64,000 nt of DNA from NCBI RefSeq assembly GCF_010548375.1, contig NZ_JAAGLY010000008.1:310001-374000 (forward strand), given 5' to 3'. The notes beneath the pieces were generated by a model. The model did not search any database, was not told the origin of the DNA, and saw only the letters and a list, made by a program, of their open reading frames with translations. Shown piece after piece: positions 33,623 to 41,584 of this stretch. The translations under genes and the position numbers were made by a program. Position 1 is the stretch's first letter, and each line of letters begins with the position of its first letter. The DNA is from Streptomyces sp. SID13726. GTDB lineage: Bacteria; Actinomycetota; Actinomycetes; Streptomycetales; Streptomycetaceae.

Positions 33623-35549
33623 CACGCTCAAGGGCGGGGCGAGCGCGGGTGGTCTGCGCCGTCTCCTGCTCGACAACGGCGCGCTGACCGCGCTGATCGT
33701 CCTCGTCGTCGCCATGTCGGCGCTGTCCGGCGACTTCCTGACCACCGACAACCTGCTCAACGTCGGCGTCCAGGCCGCCGTGACCGCGATCCTCGCCTTC
33801 GGCGTGACCTTCGTGATCGTCTCGGCGGGCATCGACCTGTCGGTCGGCTCGGTGGCGGCCCTGTCGGCCACCGTGCTCGCCTGGAGCGCGACACAGCACG
33901 GGGTGCCGGTCTTCATAGCGGTCGTCCTCGCCGTCGTCACCGGCATCGCGGCCGGACTCGTCAACGGCTTCCTGATCGCGTACGGCAAACTCCCGCCGTT
34001 CATCGCCACGCTGGCGATGCTCTCGGTGGCCCGCGGTCTGTCGCTGGTGATCTCCGAGGGCTCCCCGATCGCCTTCCCCGACTCGGTCTCGCACCTCGGT
34101 GACACGCTCGGCGGCTGGCTGCCGGTGCCCGTGCTCGTCATGGTCGTCATGGGGCTCCTCGCGGCCTTCGTGCTGGGACGGACGTACATCGGCCGCTCCA
34201 TGTACGCGATCGGCGGCAACGAGGAGGCGGCCCGGCTCTCCGGCCTCCGGGTGAAGAAGCAGAAGCTCGCCATCTACGCGATGTCCGGTGTCTTCGCCGC
34301 CGTCGCGGGTGTGGTGCTCGCCGCCCGGCTCTCCTCGGCGCAGCCGCAGGCCGCCGACGGCTACGAGCTGGACGCCATCGCGGCGGTCGTGATCGGCGGT
34401 GCCTCGCTCGCGGGCGGCACCGGCAAGGCGTCCGGGACGCTGATCGGCGCGCTGATCCTCGCGGTGCTCAGGAACGGCCTCAACCTGCTGAACGTGTCCG
34501 CGTTCTGGCAGCAGGTCGTCATCGGTGTCGTCATCGCGCTCGCGGTGCTGCTCGACACCCTGCGCCGCAAGGCCGGGGCGACCCCGGTGAGCGGGGCCTC
34601 GCAGGGCGGCAAGGGGCGGCAGGCGGCGACGTACGGGCTCGCGGCCGTGGTGACCGTGGCGATCGTCGGCGCGACCTCGTTCCTGCACAACGGCTCGTCC
34701 TCGTCGGCGAACCCGAAGGTGGGCCTGTCGCTCTCCACCCTCAACAACCCCTTCTTCGTGCAGATCCGGGCCGGTGCCCAGGCCGAGGCGAAGAAGCTGG
34801 GCGTGGACCTGACCGTCACCGACGCCCAGAACGACGCCTCGCAGCAGGCCAACCAGCTCCAGAACTTCACCAGTTCGAACCTCGGCGCGATCATCGTCAA
34901 CCCGGTGGACTCGGACGCGGCGAGCAACTCCGTGAAGGCGGCCGACAAGGCGAAGATCCCCGTCATCGCGGTGGACCGGGGCGTCAACAAGGCGTCCGTG
35001 GACGCCCTCGTGGCCTCCGACAACGTGGCCGGCGGTGAACTCGCCGCCAAGAGCATCGGCGAGAAGCTCGGCGGCAAGGGCAAGATCGTCATCCTCCAGG
35101 GCCAGGCGGGCACTTCGGCGGCGCGGGAACGCGCACAGGGATTCGCGCAGGGCCTCAAGGCCTACCCGGGCATCCAGGTGGTCGCCCAGCAGCCCGCCGA
35201 CTTCGACCGCACCAAGGGCCTCGACGTGATGTCGAACCTGCTCCAGGCCCACCCGGACGTCCAGGGCGTCATCGCCGCCAACGACGAGATGGCGCTCGGC
35301 GCGATCAAGGCGCTGGGCTCCAAGGCCGGGAAGTCGGTCTCGGTGGTCGGCTTCGACGGCACGCCGGACGGGCTGACCGCGGTGAAGGACGGCACGCTGT
35401 ACGCGTCGGTCGCGCAGCAGCCCTCGCAGCTGGGCAAAATCGCGGTGGACAACGCGCTGAAGGCCCTTGAGGGCAAGAAGGTCGAGGAGACCGTGAAGGT
35501 GCCGGTGAAGGTGGTCACGAAGGAGAACGTGGCCGGTTTCACGGGCTGA
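33612..35549 (+). CDS. Fused ribose permease and substrate-binding protein (RbsC-RbsB)
   Basis: One 645-residue chain carries both remaining transporter parts. Residues 1-318 are an RbsC permease (GVTFVIVSAGIDLSVGSV, then IGGNEEAARLSGL, then IAAVVIGGASLAGGTG, typical of CUT2). A soluble linker (319-335) and one extra membrane helix (340-357) lead to a periplasmic-binding domain (366-645) with LSTLNNPFFVQIR, AANDEMALGA and VVGFDGTPDG. The extra helix would place the binding domain outside, tethered, with no separate lipoprotein. I recall the same arrangement annotated as bifunctional in S. coelicolor, so it is a lineage trait. GTG at 33612 has GGAGG six bases upstream. Confidence 0.92.
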   Translation: MATDTLKGGASAGGLRRLLLDNGALTALIVLVVAMSALSGDFLTTDNLLNVGVQAAVTAILAFGVTFVIVSAGIDLSVGSVAALSATVLAWSATQHGVPVFIAVVLAVVTGIAAGLVNGFLIAYGKLPPFIATLAMLSVARGLSLVISEGSPIAFPDSVSHLGDTLGGWLPVPVLVMVVMGLLAAFVLGRTYIGRSMYAIGGNEEAARLSGLRVKKQKLAIYAMSGVFAAVAGVVLAARLSSAQPQAADGYELDAIAAVVIGGASLAGGTGKASGTLIGALILAVLRNGLNLLNVSAFWQQVVIGVVIALAVLLDTLRRKAGATPVSGASQGGKGRQAATYGLAAVVTVAIVGATSFLHNGSSSSANPKVGLSLSTLNNPFFVQIRAGAQAEAKKLGVDLTVTDAQNDASQQANQLQNFTSSNLGAIIVNPVDSDAASNSVKAADKAKIPVIAVDRGVNKASVDALVASDNVAGGELAAKSIGEKLGGKGKIVILQGQAGTSAARERAQGFAQGLKAYPGIQVVAQQPADFDRTKGLDVMSNLLQAHPDVQGVIAANDEMALGAIKALGSKAGKSVSVVGFDGTPDGLTAVKDGTLYASVAQQPSQLGKIAVDNALKALEGKKVEETVKVPVKVVTKENVAGFTG

Positions 35550-35560
35550 CGACGGCACAC

Positions 35561-35588
35561 GGGCGGGCAGTTGACCGACTGCCCGCCC
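35561..35588 (+). terminator. Hairpin between rbsCB and rbsK
   Basis: A perfect 11-bp stem (35561-35571 with 35578-35588, loop TGACCG) follows the transporter stop by 11 nt and precedes rbsK by 27 nt. There is no T-run, so it is probably a partial terminator or mRNA-stabilising hairpin that lowers kinase expression relative to the transporter. Confidence 0.6.
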
Positions 35589-35615
35589 CGAGTCACTGAC
35601 TAGGGGAGTCACTTC

Positions 35616-36521
35616 ATGTACGACTACGACCTGCTGGTCGTAGGGTCGGCCAACGCCGACCTGGTGATCGGTGTGGAACGGCGGCCGGGCGCCGGCGAGA
35701 CCGTGCTCGGCTCGGACCTGGCCGTGCACCCCGGCGGCAAGGGCGCCAACCAGGCTGTCGCGGCGGCCCGGTTGGGCGCCCGTACGGCGTTGCTGGCGCG
35801 CGTCGGCGACGACGGCCACGGCAGGCTGCTGCTGGAGTCGCAGCGGGCGGCCGGGGTGGACACGGTGGGGGTGCTGGTGGGCGGGGCGCCGACGGGGGTC
35901 GCGCTGATCACCGTGGACCCGTCGGGGGACAACAGCATCGTGGTGTCGCCGGGCGCCAACGGGCGGCTCACCCCGGGTGACGTACGGGCCGCGGTCAGCC
36001 TCTTCCACGCCTCCCGGGTGGTCTCGGCGCAGCTGGAGATCCCGCTGGAGACGGTCGTGGAGGTCGTACGGAATCTCGCTCCCGGGAGCCGGTTCGTGCT
36101 GAATCCCTCGCCGCCGCAGCCGTTGCCCACCGAGGTGCTGGCCGCCTGCGACCCGCTGATCGTCAACGAGCACGAGGCGAAGGTGATCCTCGGGGACGCC
36201 TGTGTGAGCGACGCGCCGGAGGACTGGGCGCGGCTGCTGCTCGCGAAGGGGCCGAGGTCGGTGGTGGTGACGCTGGGTGCCGAGGGGTCGCTGGTGGCCT
36301 CCTCGTCCGGGGACGTGACCCGGGTGGCCTCGGTGAAGGTGGACGCCGTGGACACGACGGGGGCCGGGGACGCCTTCACGGCGGCGCTGGCGTTCCGGCT
36401 GGGGGCCGGGGCGTCCTTGGCCGACGCGGCTTCGTACGCGTCCCGGGTCGGGGCGGTCGCGGTGACCCGGGAGGGCGCGCAGGACTCCTTCCCGACCGCG
36501 GAGGAGGTCTCGGCGCCGTGA
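35616..36521 (+). CDS. rbsK: Ribokinase
   Basis: A 301-residue PfkB-family kinase that converts D-ribose to ribose-5-phosphate. HPGGKGANQAVAAARLG (near 38-54) is the typical ribokinase N-terminal signature, and VDTTGAGDAFTAAL near 246-259 has the anion hole and catalytic Asp. NEHEA near 187 is also characteristic. ATG at 35616 follows GGGGAG. Its stop overlaps the rbsD start (GTGA). Confidence 0.94.
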   Translation: MYDYDLLVVGSANADLVIGVERRPGAGETVLGSDLAVHPGGKGANQAVAAARLGARTALLARVGDDGHGRLLLESQRAAGVDTVGVLVGGAPTGVALITVDPSGDNSIVVSPGANGRLTPGDVRAAVSLFHASRVVSAQLEIPLETVVEVVRNLAPGSRFVLNPSPPQPLPTEVLAACDPLIVNEHEAKVILGDACVSDAPEDWARLLLAKGPRSVVVTLGAEGSLVASSSGDVTRVASVKVDAVDTTGAGDAFTAALAFRLGAGASLADAASYASRVGAVAVTREGAQDSFPTAEEVSAP

Positions 36522-36907
36522 AGAGGTCCGGAATACTGAACCGTCATCTCTCGGGCGCGATAGCCGAGTTGGGCCACGGCGACGGGGTGCTGGTCTGCGA
36601 CGCCGGCATGCCGATCCCGGCCGGGCCGCGCGTGGTCGACCTGGCCTTCCGGGCCGGGGTGCCGTCCTTCGCGGAGGTCCTGGACGGGCTCCTCGACGAG
36701 CTGGTCGTCGAGGGGGCCACGGCGGCGGCGGAGGTCCGCGACGCCAACCCGGCGGCCACCGCCCTCCTGGACGCCCGCTTCCCCGGACTGCACCTCGTCT
36801 CCCACGAGAAGCTCAAGGAGCTGTCGGCGGGGGCACGGCTCGTCGTCCGCACCGGCGAGGCACGGCCGTACGCGAACGTCCTGCTGCGCTGCGGGGTCTT
36901 CTTCTGA
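36518..36907 (+). CDS. rbsD: D-ribose pyranase
   Basis: A 129-residue mutarotase that converts beta-pyranose to beta-furanose ribose so that the kinase can use it. The RbsD signature is clear: MKRSGILNRHLSGAIAELGH with the active-site histidine near 20, CDAGMPIP, and the C-terminal RTGEARPYANVLLRCGV. GTG at 36518 overlaps the rbsK stop. It is the last gene of the operon, with a terminator about 40 bp on. Confidence 0.95.
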   Translation: MKRSGILNRHLSGAIAELGHGDGVLVCDAGMPIPAGPRVVDLAFRAGVPSFAEVLDGLLDELVVEGATAAAEVRDANPAATALLDARFPGLHLVSHEKLKELSAGARLVVRTGEARPYANVLLRCGVFF

Positions 36908-36949
36908 TTCTTCCGGCCCTGATGCTTCGCTGATTCTTCCGGCATGTTT

Positions 36950-36985
36950 CGAGGGGCCCGGTCCGTCGACCGAGCCCCTCGGGTT
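36950..36985 (+). terminator. Rho-independent terminator of the ribose operon
   Basis: The stem CGAGGGGC/GCCCCTCG (36950-36957 with 36974-36981) encloses a GGTC/GACC inner pair and is followed by GGTTTT. It lies 42 nt past the rbsD stop. Confidence 0.85.
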
Positions 36986-37126
36986 TTCCCCTCCACGCCA
37001 GGACCCCTCGCGATCCCCCCAGATCCCCCTCCAAGAGTCCTGACACCGAGTACGACCGGTGGGGTGGGGGGAGGGTTGTACGGTTCCCCGGATTTTTTTG
37101 TCAGTGCCCGCCCCTACTGTTCCCCC

Positions 37127-37993
37127 ATGACTCCTGAGGAGATGCGGAACAAGTTACGTCCCTTCCGGGACAAGGCGCTCGCGCGGGGGATTGCCGTCGG
37201 GGACGTGGAGCGGTGGATGGACACCGTGCGGCCGTGCGTGACGTTGGCGGAGGGTGGGGACGGGGAGGTCGTGGGGCGGTTCGGGGGGCCGTTGATGCTG
37301 CCTGTGGGGATGGCGCATCCCTTCCATCCCTTCGTCGCCGCCATCGATCTCGCGGCGCTGCCCGCCGGGGCGACGGATCTTCCGCTGCCGTCCGAGGGGC
37401 AGTTGCTGCTGTTCGCCTATCCGGAGAACTTCGGCGACGAGCACGACATGGGGAACGTGGTGTACGTCCCCGCGGGGACCGCCGTGGAGGAGCGGGACAA
37501 GGAGGGGTGGCACTGGTTCGACCTCGACGAGGAGTACCAGGAGGTCTTCGCGCAGTTTCCGCAGGAGGCCCTGAGGGCGACGGCCGACGTGTCGTTGCCG
37601 TACCACCACTGGGTCGAGATGTCCGAGGAGCCCCGCTGGGTGCCGATTCCCGGGCATCCGCGCTCCGAGGAGCTGGCCGCGGTGTGGATCGAGGCCCATG
37701 ACGACATCGCCTCCCCCGGGCAGCTCCAGCTCGGCGGGTACGCCGATCAGGAGGCCGTCGACACGGACCCGGTCGCGTATGCCGCGTGGTGCGCGGCCAA
37801 GGAGGCGGCGGCGGGGCGTTGGGGCGGTGGTGAGCCGGTGTCGGGCGATCCCGCGGACTGGGTGCTGCTCGCCGACTGGAACCCCTGGATCGACGGCCTG
37901 GAGGGCGCCACCGTCCACTGGACGATCCAGCGCACCGACTTGACCGCCCGGCGCTTCGACCGCGCCTTCACCATGGTGTTCCGGAATCCCTGA
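37127..37993 (+). CDS. YwqG family protein (DUF1963)
   Basis: A 288-residue soluble protein. The DUF1963 pattern is visible: GGPLMLPVGMAHP, PFVAAIDLAALP, GQLLLFAYPEN, then GHPRSEE and the late SPGQLQLGGYAD and WVLLADWNP. The family has no established biochemical role. ATG at 37127 follows TGTTCCCCC with no ribosome binding site, which suggests a leaderless transcript or weak translation. It stands alone between two terminators. Confidence 0.8.
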   Translation: MTPEEMRNKLRPFRDKALARGIAVGDVERWMDTVRPCVTLAEGGDGEVVGRFGGPLMLPVGMAHPFHPFVAAIDLAALPAGATDLPLPSEGQLLLFAYPENFGDEHDMGNVVYVPAGTAVEERDKEGWHWFDLDEEYQEVFAQFPQEALRATADVSLPYHHWVEMSEEPRWVPIPGHPRSEELAAVWIEAHDDIASPGQLQLGGYADQEAVDTDPVAYAAWCAAKEAAAGRWGGGEPVSGDPADWVLLADWNPWIDGLEGATVHWTIQRTDLTARRFDRAFTMVFRNP

Positions 37994-38073
37994 CCCGGTC
38001 CGGCAGGCAATTAAGAACAATCTCAGCCGGGACCAGGGGACAGCGCTCCCACAGAATCCATAGGATTCACGGC

Positions 38074-38110
38074 GACAGCCCCACCCCGGCTCCAACGGGG
38101 TGGGGCTGTC
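38074..38110. terminator. Bidirectional terminator, 15-bp perfect stem
   Basis: A perfect 15-bp stem (38074-38088 with 38096-38110, loop GCTCCAA) lies between the convergent stops of the YwqG gene (37993) and the small exported protein (38142). Confidence 0.9.
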
Positions 38111-38141
38111 TCACACGGCTGTCAGCCGGCGGGCGTCAGCG

Positions 38142-38510
38142 TCACTTGACGGTGACGGAGACCGCCTTGGACACGGTGTTGCCGTCCTTGGCGCGCAGCA
38201 CCTCGACGCCCTTCTTCTCCAGCTTCTCGGCGACCTTGAAGGCACCCTTGGCGACCTTGGCGGAGGCGGGCAGCGTGACCCACTTCGCGCCCTCCTTCAC
38301 CTGGATGACGACCTTGCTGCCGTCCTTGATGCCGGCGGTCCTGCCGGTGAAGGTGACGGGGTCGCCGAGCTTGACGACGGGGGCGCTCGCCTTGAGGGTG
38401 ATCGCCGCCTTGGGCGCCGGGGCGGCCTGCGGGGCGGCGACGGCGGCACCGGCGCCGGTCGCGACGAGAGCGGCGGACACTACGGAGACGGCGGCAATTC
38501 GCACGTTCAC
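38142..38510 (-). CDS. Small exported protein, Ig-like fold (122 aa)
   Basis: A signal peptide (about 1-25, cut after VAA or AVA) is followed by some 95 residues of alternating short strands: ITLKASAPVVKLGDPVTFTG, then GSKVVIQVKEGAKWVTL, and a C-terminal TVSKAVSVTVK. This looks like one bacterial Ig-like or surface-adhesion repeat. There is no catalytic motif, anchor or cysteine. GTG at 38510 has GGAG six bases upstream. It stands alone, and a 52-nt palindrome lies 33 bp before the start codon. The role is unknown. Confidence 0.75.
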   Translation of the reverse strand: MNVRIAAVSVVSAALVATGAGAAVAAPQAAPAPKAAITLKASAPVVKLGDPVTFTGRTAGIKDGSKVVIQVKEGAKWVTLPASAKVAKGAFKVAEKLEKKGVEVLRAKDGNTVSKAVSVTVK

Positions 38511-38542
38511 AGAGAACTCCTTGTTTTTTTACCGTTTCTTTT

Positions 38543-38594
38543 CCGCCGCAGGGTCGGAGGGAAATTCCGGAATCTCCCTCCGACCCTGCGGCGG
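38543..38594. repeat. 52-nt near-perfect palindrome in the leader of the exported-protein gene
   Basis: Twenty bases at 38543-38562 pair perfectly with 38575-38594; the 12 central bases add ATTCC/GGAAT after one mismatch, so nearly the whole 52 nt is self-complementary. It lies between the minus-strand gene start (38510) and the divergent TIR gene (38837). No T-run follows on either strand, though a T-run (38524-38530) lies nearer the exported-protein gene. It could be a large operator, an RNA stem blocking or protecting the leader, or a terminator of a leader RNA. Confidence 0.7.
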
Positions 38595-38836
38595 ACCTGA
38601 TCGTACAGACATGACCAGGCAAGACACGGACCCCGCTGACCTCAAGAAACGTGAATTCTCAGCGAAACAACAGGAATCTCCGCGAACACACACGCCGTGA
38701 TCTGCATTTATAGAAGAGAGCTGTGTAAAGGAAACCTTCACAATGCCGGGGCTGACGTGGCCGCAGACACTTCCCTTGCCCGCGTGAACCGACCGGGCAA
38801 ATACTTGAGGCCACTCGGCGTGGCCGGAGGTGCGGT

Positions 38837-40711
38837 GTGTTGTCGTACGACTTCTTCCTCGCGCACGCGGGGCCGGACAGTTCTGTGGCCGAGCGGCTCT
38901 ACGAGCAGTTGTCGGCCGAGACCCGGGTCTTCCTCGACAGCAGGAGTCTGCTGCCCGGGGACGACTGGAGCCTGGAACTCCCCAGGGCACAGCGTTTGTC
39001 ACGCGTCACGGTGGTCCTGGTGTCAGCCGGGGTTGACACCGCGTTCTACCAGCGCGAGGAGATCGCGGCCGCGATCCAGTTGGCCCGCGAGGTGGGGACC
39101 GGGCATCGAGTGGTGCCGGTGTACCTGGAACCGCCGTCGGACAACGTTCCTTACGGGCTGCGTCTCAAGCATGGTCTGGTGGTCTCCGAGAGATGCTCCC
39201 TCAGCGAGGTCGCGGACCGACTGCTGGACCTGCACCGCAGGCTCGCCGCCGGGCCGCACATCGCTCCCGCGCCTTCGGCCGTCTCCGCTCCCCCGCCCGC
39301 GAGGTCCCGCGCGGAGCTGGTGGGCGACCTGTTCCACCGGGACCCCGTGGTGAGCGTCTCGGCAGCGGCACGGCTCTCGGGGACAGGGCCCATGGTCGTC
39401 GCCGACGTCATCGCCCACTTCGCCAGGGTGGCCGGGCGCTCCGAGATCGGCACCGTCGTCGCCTTCGCCGTCCGGACGCTACTGAGCCGTTTTCCCGAAC
39501 AGTCGGCCCCGTTGATGGTCGAGCGCGTTCTCGACGCACACCGGGCGTGGCATGTCGCCGCCCCGCTCACCCAGTGCTTCTCCGCGCGGCATCGTTCGTT
39601 CGGCGCCGGAACGCTGGCACGGCACCTCCACGACTGGGAACCAGACGTCGTACGGCTGTCCATCGAATCCCTCGGATACATGGCGGACGAGACATGGGCG
39701 CACTCGATCGTCGATCTGCTGGAGCCGAGCGACGACTACCGCTTCGGGAAGTTCGCGTCCTACGCGGTGGCCGCATGCGCCAGGATGCTGGTCTTCCAGG
39801 AGACGTCCCATCAGTTCATGGAATCCTGGAGCCTGCCCGTCGCGTTCTCGGACGTGGAGCGCCTCCTCAGCGCGGTGAGCGAGACAAGCCGAGGCCGAGG
39901 CATCGTCCACGACTCCTTGCGGCCGGTTCTGGCCAAGTGCCAACCCCGGCACGCCGATTACCTGATCACGTCATGGCTGGTGTCGGACGACGAGACACGA
40001 CGAGCCCTGGCCGCCTGGTCCCTCGGACAGATGAGGCTGCACCGGAGCCTGCCCCGTCTCACCGACCTCGTCAGGGACCCGGACGAGAGCGAGACTGTCG
40101 TGTCGGAGGCCGCCTACGCCCTCGCCAACATTGCGGGAGCCGACGCGGTCACGGTCCTGAACGAACTGCTGAGCGCGGTGGGAGACGACGACCGACGCGC
40201 GGGGACGGTCCGCGCGGCACTCGTCCGCTGTGTCCAGGACGCCCCTGACGACGACCGCTTCGCCCGATGCGTGGCCGGCCTCCTCGCCCGTCCTCCACAG
40301 GAGGTCTGCTTCGTGTACCGGGCCATCGGGGTGCGGCGGGACGATCGGTTCGCGGACGAACTCCACCGAGGGCTGAACAGCACCGAGTGGCAGGTCCGGG
40401 GCCAGTGTGCGCTCGCGCTCGCCCGTGTCGAGGGGGCCGGGGCCCAGATCGTCCTGCGACGGGCCTACGCCCAGGCAGGGGCCGCCCAGGAACGCGCCCT
40501 GTCGGCCCTCGCTCTGCTGTCGCTCGACCAGGAACCACCCGGGGACCCCGAACTGCGGCAGCTGCGCACCGACTTGGCGAGCGACTCCCCTCAGTACCTC
40601 CGCCTGGTCACGGACGACATCCTCCAGACCCTCTCGGCGTCCCGGCACCCGCGGGCCGCGGCCATCGCACAGGCGTGGACAGACGTCTACGCGGAGGGCG
40701 TGGACTACTGA
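38837..40711 (+). CDS. TIR domain protein with C-terminal HEAT-like repeats
   Basis: A 624-residue cytoplasmic protein. Residues 1-130 form a TIR-like domain: YDFFLAHAGPDSSVAERLY (strand A, helix A), VFLDSRSLLPGDDW (BB-loop region), RVTVVLVS, then FYQREEIAAAI, where Glu75 lines up with the catalytic Glu of NAD-cleaving TIRs such as SARM1 (Trp replaced by Tyr71). A Pro/Ala linker (135-155) leads to about 470 residues of alpha-helical HEAT/Armadillo-like repeats, e.g. AAYALANIAGADAV and GQCALALARVEGAGAQ. The start is GTG 38837 after GGAGG. No partner gene lies on either side. An NADase or signalling enzyme gated by a helical sensor, perhaps antiphage, is inferred. Confidence 0.8.
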   Translation: MLSYDFFLAHAGPDSSVAERLYEQLSAETRVFLDSRSLLPGDDWSLELPRAQRLSRVTVVLVSAGVDTAFYQREEIAAAIQLAREVGTGHRVVPVYLEPPSDNVPYGLRLKHGLVVSERCSLSEVADRLLDLHRRLAAGPHIAPAPSAVSAPPPARSRAELVGDLFHRDPVVSVSAAARLSGTGPMVVADVIAHFARVAGRSEIGTVVAFAVRTLLSRFPEQSAPLMVERVLDAHRAWHVAAPLTQCFSARHRSFGAGTLARHLHDWEPDVVRLSIESLGYMADETWAHSIVDLLEPSDDYRFGKFASYAVAACARMLVFQETSHQFMESWSLPVAFSDVERLLSAVSETSRGRGIVHDSLRPVLAKCQPRHADYLITSWLVSDDETRRALAAWSLGQMRLHRSLPRLTDLVRDPDESETVVSEAAYALANIAGADAVTVLNELLSAVGDDDRRAGTVRAALVRCVQDAPDDDRFARCVAGLLARPPQEVCFVYRAIGVRRDDRFADELHRGLNSTEWQVRGQCALALARVEGAGAQIVLRRAYAQAGAAQERALSALALLSLDQEPPGDPELRQLRTDLASDSPQYLRLVTDDILQTLSASRHPRAAAIAQAWTDVYAEGVDY

Positions 40712-40753
40712 ACCGCTCCCACCCGCCCTCCGCGCATCGCCCGAGCCCGGCGC

Positions 40754-41584
40754 CTACAGGGTGTGGGCCACGAATCGCTCGGCCGTCTCCGCGAGGAGTT
40801 CGCGGCCGTCCCTGGCCCACAGGTCGTCGTTGAAGAGTTCGACCTCGATGGGGCCGGTGTAGCCGGCCGCCTCGACGTGGCGCTGCCACTCGCGCATGTC
40901 GATCGCGCCGTCGCCGATCTGGCCGCGGCCGTTGAGGACGCCCGCCGGGAGGGGGGTCGTCCAGTCGGCGAGCTGGAAGGTGTGGATACGGCCGCCCGCG
41001 CCCGCCCGGGCGATCTGCGCGGGCGCGTTGTCGTCCCACCAGATGTGGTACGTGTCCACGGTGACGCCGACCTGCTGGGCGGGGAAGCGTTCCGCGAGGT
41101 CGAGGGCCTGGGTGAGGGTGGAGACCACGCAGCGGTCCGAGGCGTACATGGGGTGCAGGGGCTCGATGGCGAGCCGGACCCCGCGCTCCTCGGCGTACGG
41201 GCCCAGCACGGACAGGGCGTCCGCGATGCGCTCGCGGGCGCCGTGCAGGTCCTTCGAGCCGGCCGGGAGGCCGCCGGAGACCAGGACCAGGGTGTCGGTG
41301 CCCAGCGTGGCCGCCTCGTCGACCGCGCGGCGGTTGTCGTCCAGGGCCGCCGTCCGCTCGTCCGGGTCGATCGCCGTGAAGAAGCCGCCGCGGCACAGCG
41401 TGGTGACCGCCAGGCCCGCGTCGCGGACCAGCTTGGCCGTCGCCTCGACGCCGTACGACTGGACGGGCTCGCGCCACAGGCCCACGCCCGGGATGCCCAA
41501 CTCCAGGCACCCCTCGACCAGTTCAGGGATCGACAGCTGCTTGACCGTCATCTGGTTGATGGAGAAGCGGGACAGGTCGGTCAC
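40754..41584 (-). CDS. Sugar phosphate isomerase/epimerase (TIM barrel)
   Basis: A 276-residue barrel of the xylose-isomerase-like superfamily. Metal-site segments are visible: RLAIEPLHPMY (Glu), GVTVDTYHIWWDD (Asp, His), RIHTFQLADW and a final IEVELFND. It is the last gene of a three-gene unit after Gfo/Idh and DUF993; its GTG overlaps the DUF993 stop (GTGA at 41581-41584). It probably acts as an epimerase or dehydratase on the keto-sugar made by the oxidoreductase; the exact substrate is unknown. Confidence 0.85.
   Translation of the reverse strand: MTDLSRFSINQMTVKQLSIPELVEGCLELGIPGVGLWREPVQSYGVEATAKLVRDAGLAVTTLCRGGFFTAIDPDERTAALDDNRRAVDEAATLGTDTLVLVSGGLPAGSKDLHGARERIADALSVLGPYAEERGVRLAIEPLHPMYASDRCVVSTLTQALDLAERFPAQQVGVTVDTYHIWWDDNAPAQIARAGAGGRIHTFQLADWTTPLPAGVLNGRGQIGDGAIDMREWQRHVEAAGYTGPIEVELFNDDLWARDGRELLAETAERFVAHTL

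Noticed and set aside
33612..35549. Assembly artefact fusing rbsC and rbsB
   Set aside because: The added membrane helix and soluble linker make topological sense, and I recall the same fusion in S. coelicolor.
38837..40711. Thoeris system
   Set aside because: Thoeris needs a ThsA partner with ThsB; neighbours here are an exported protein and sugar genes, and the HEAT-like part is not ThsA-like.
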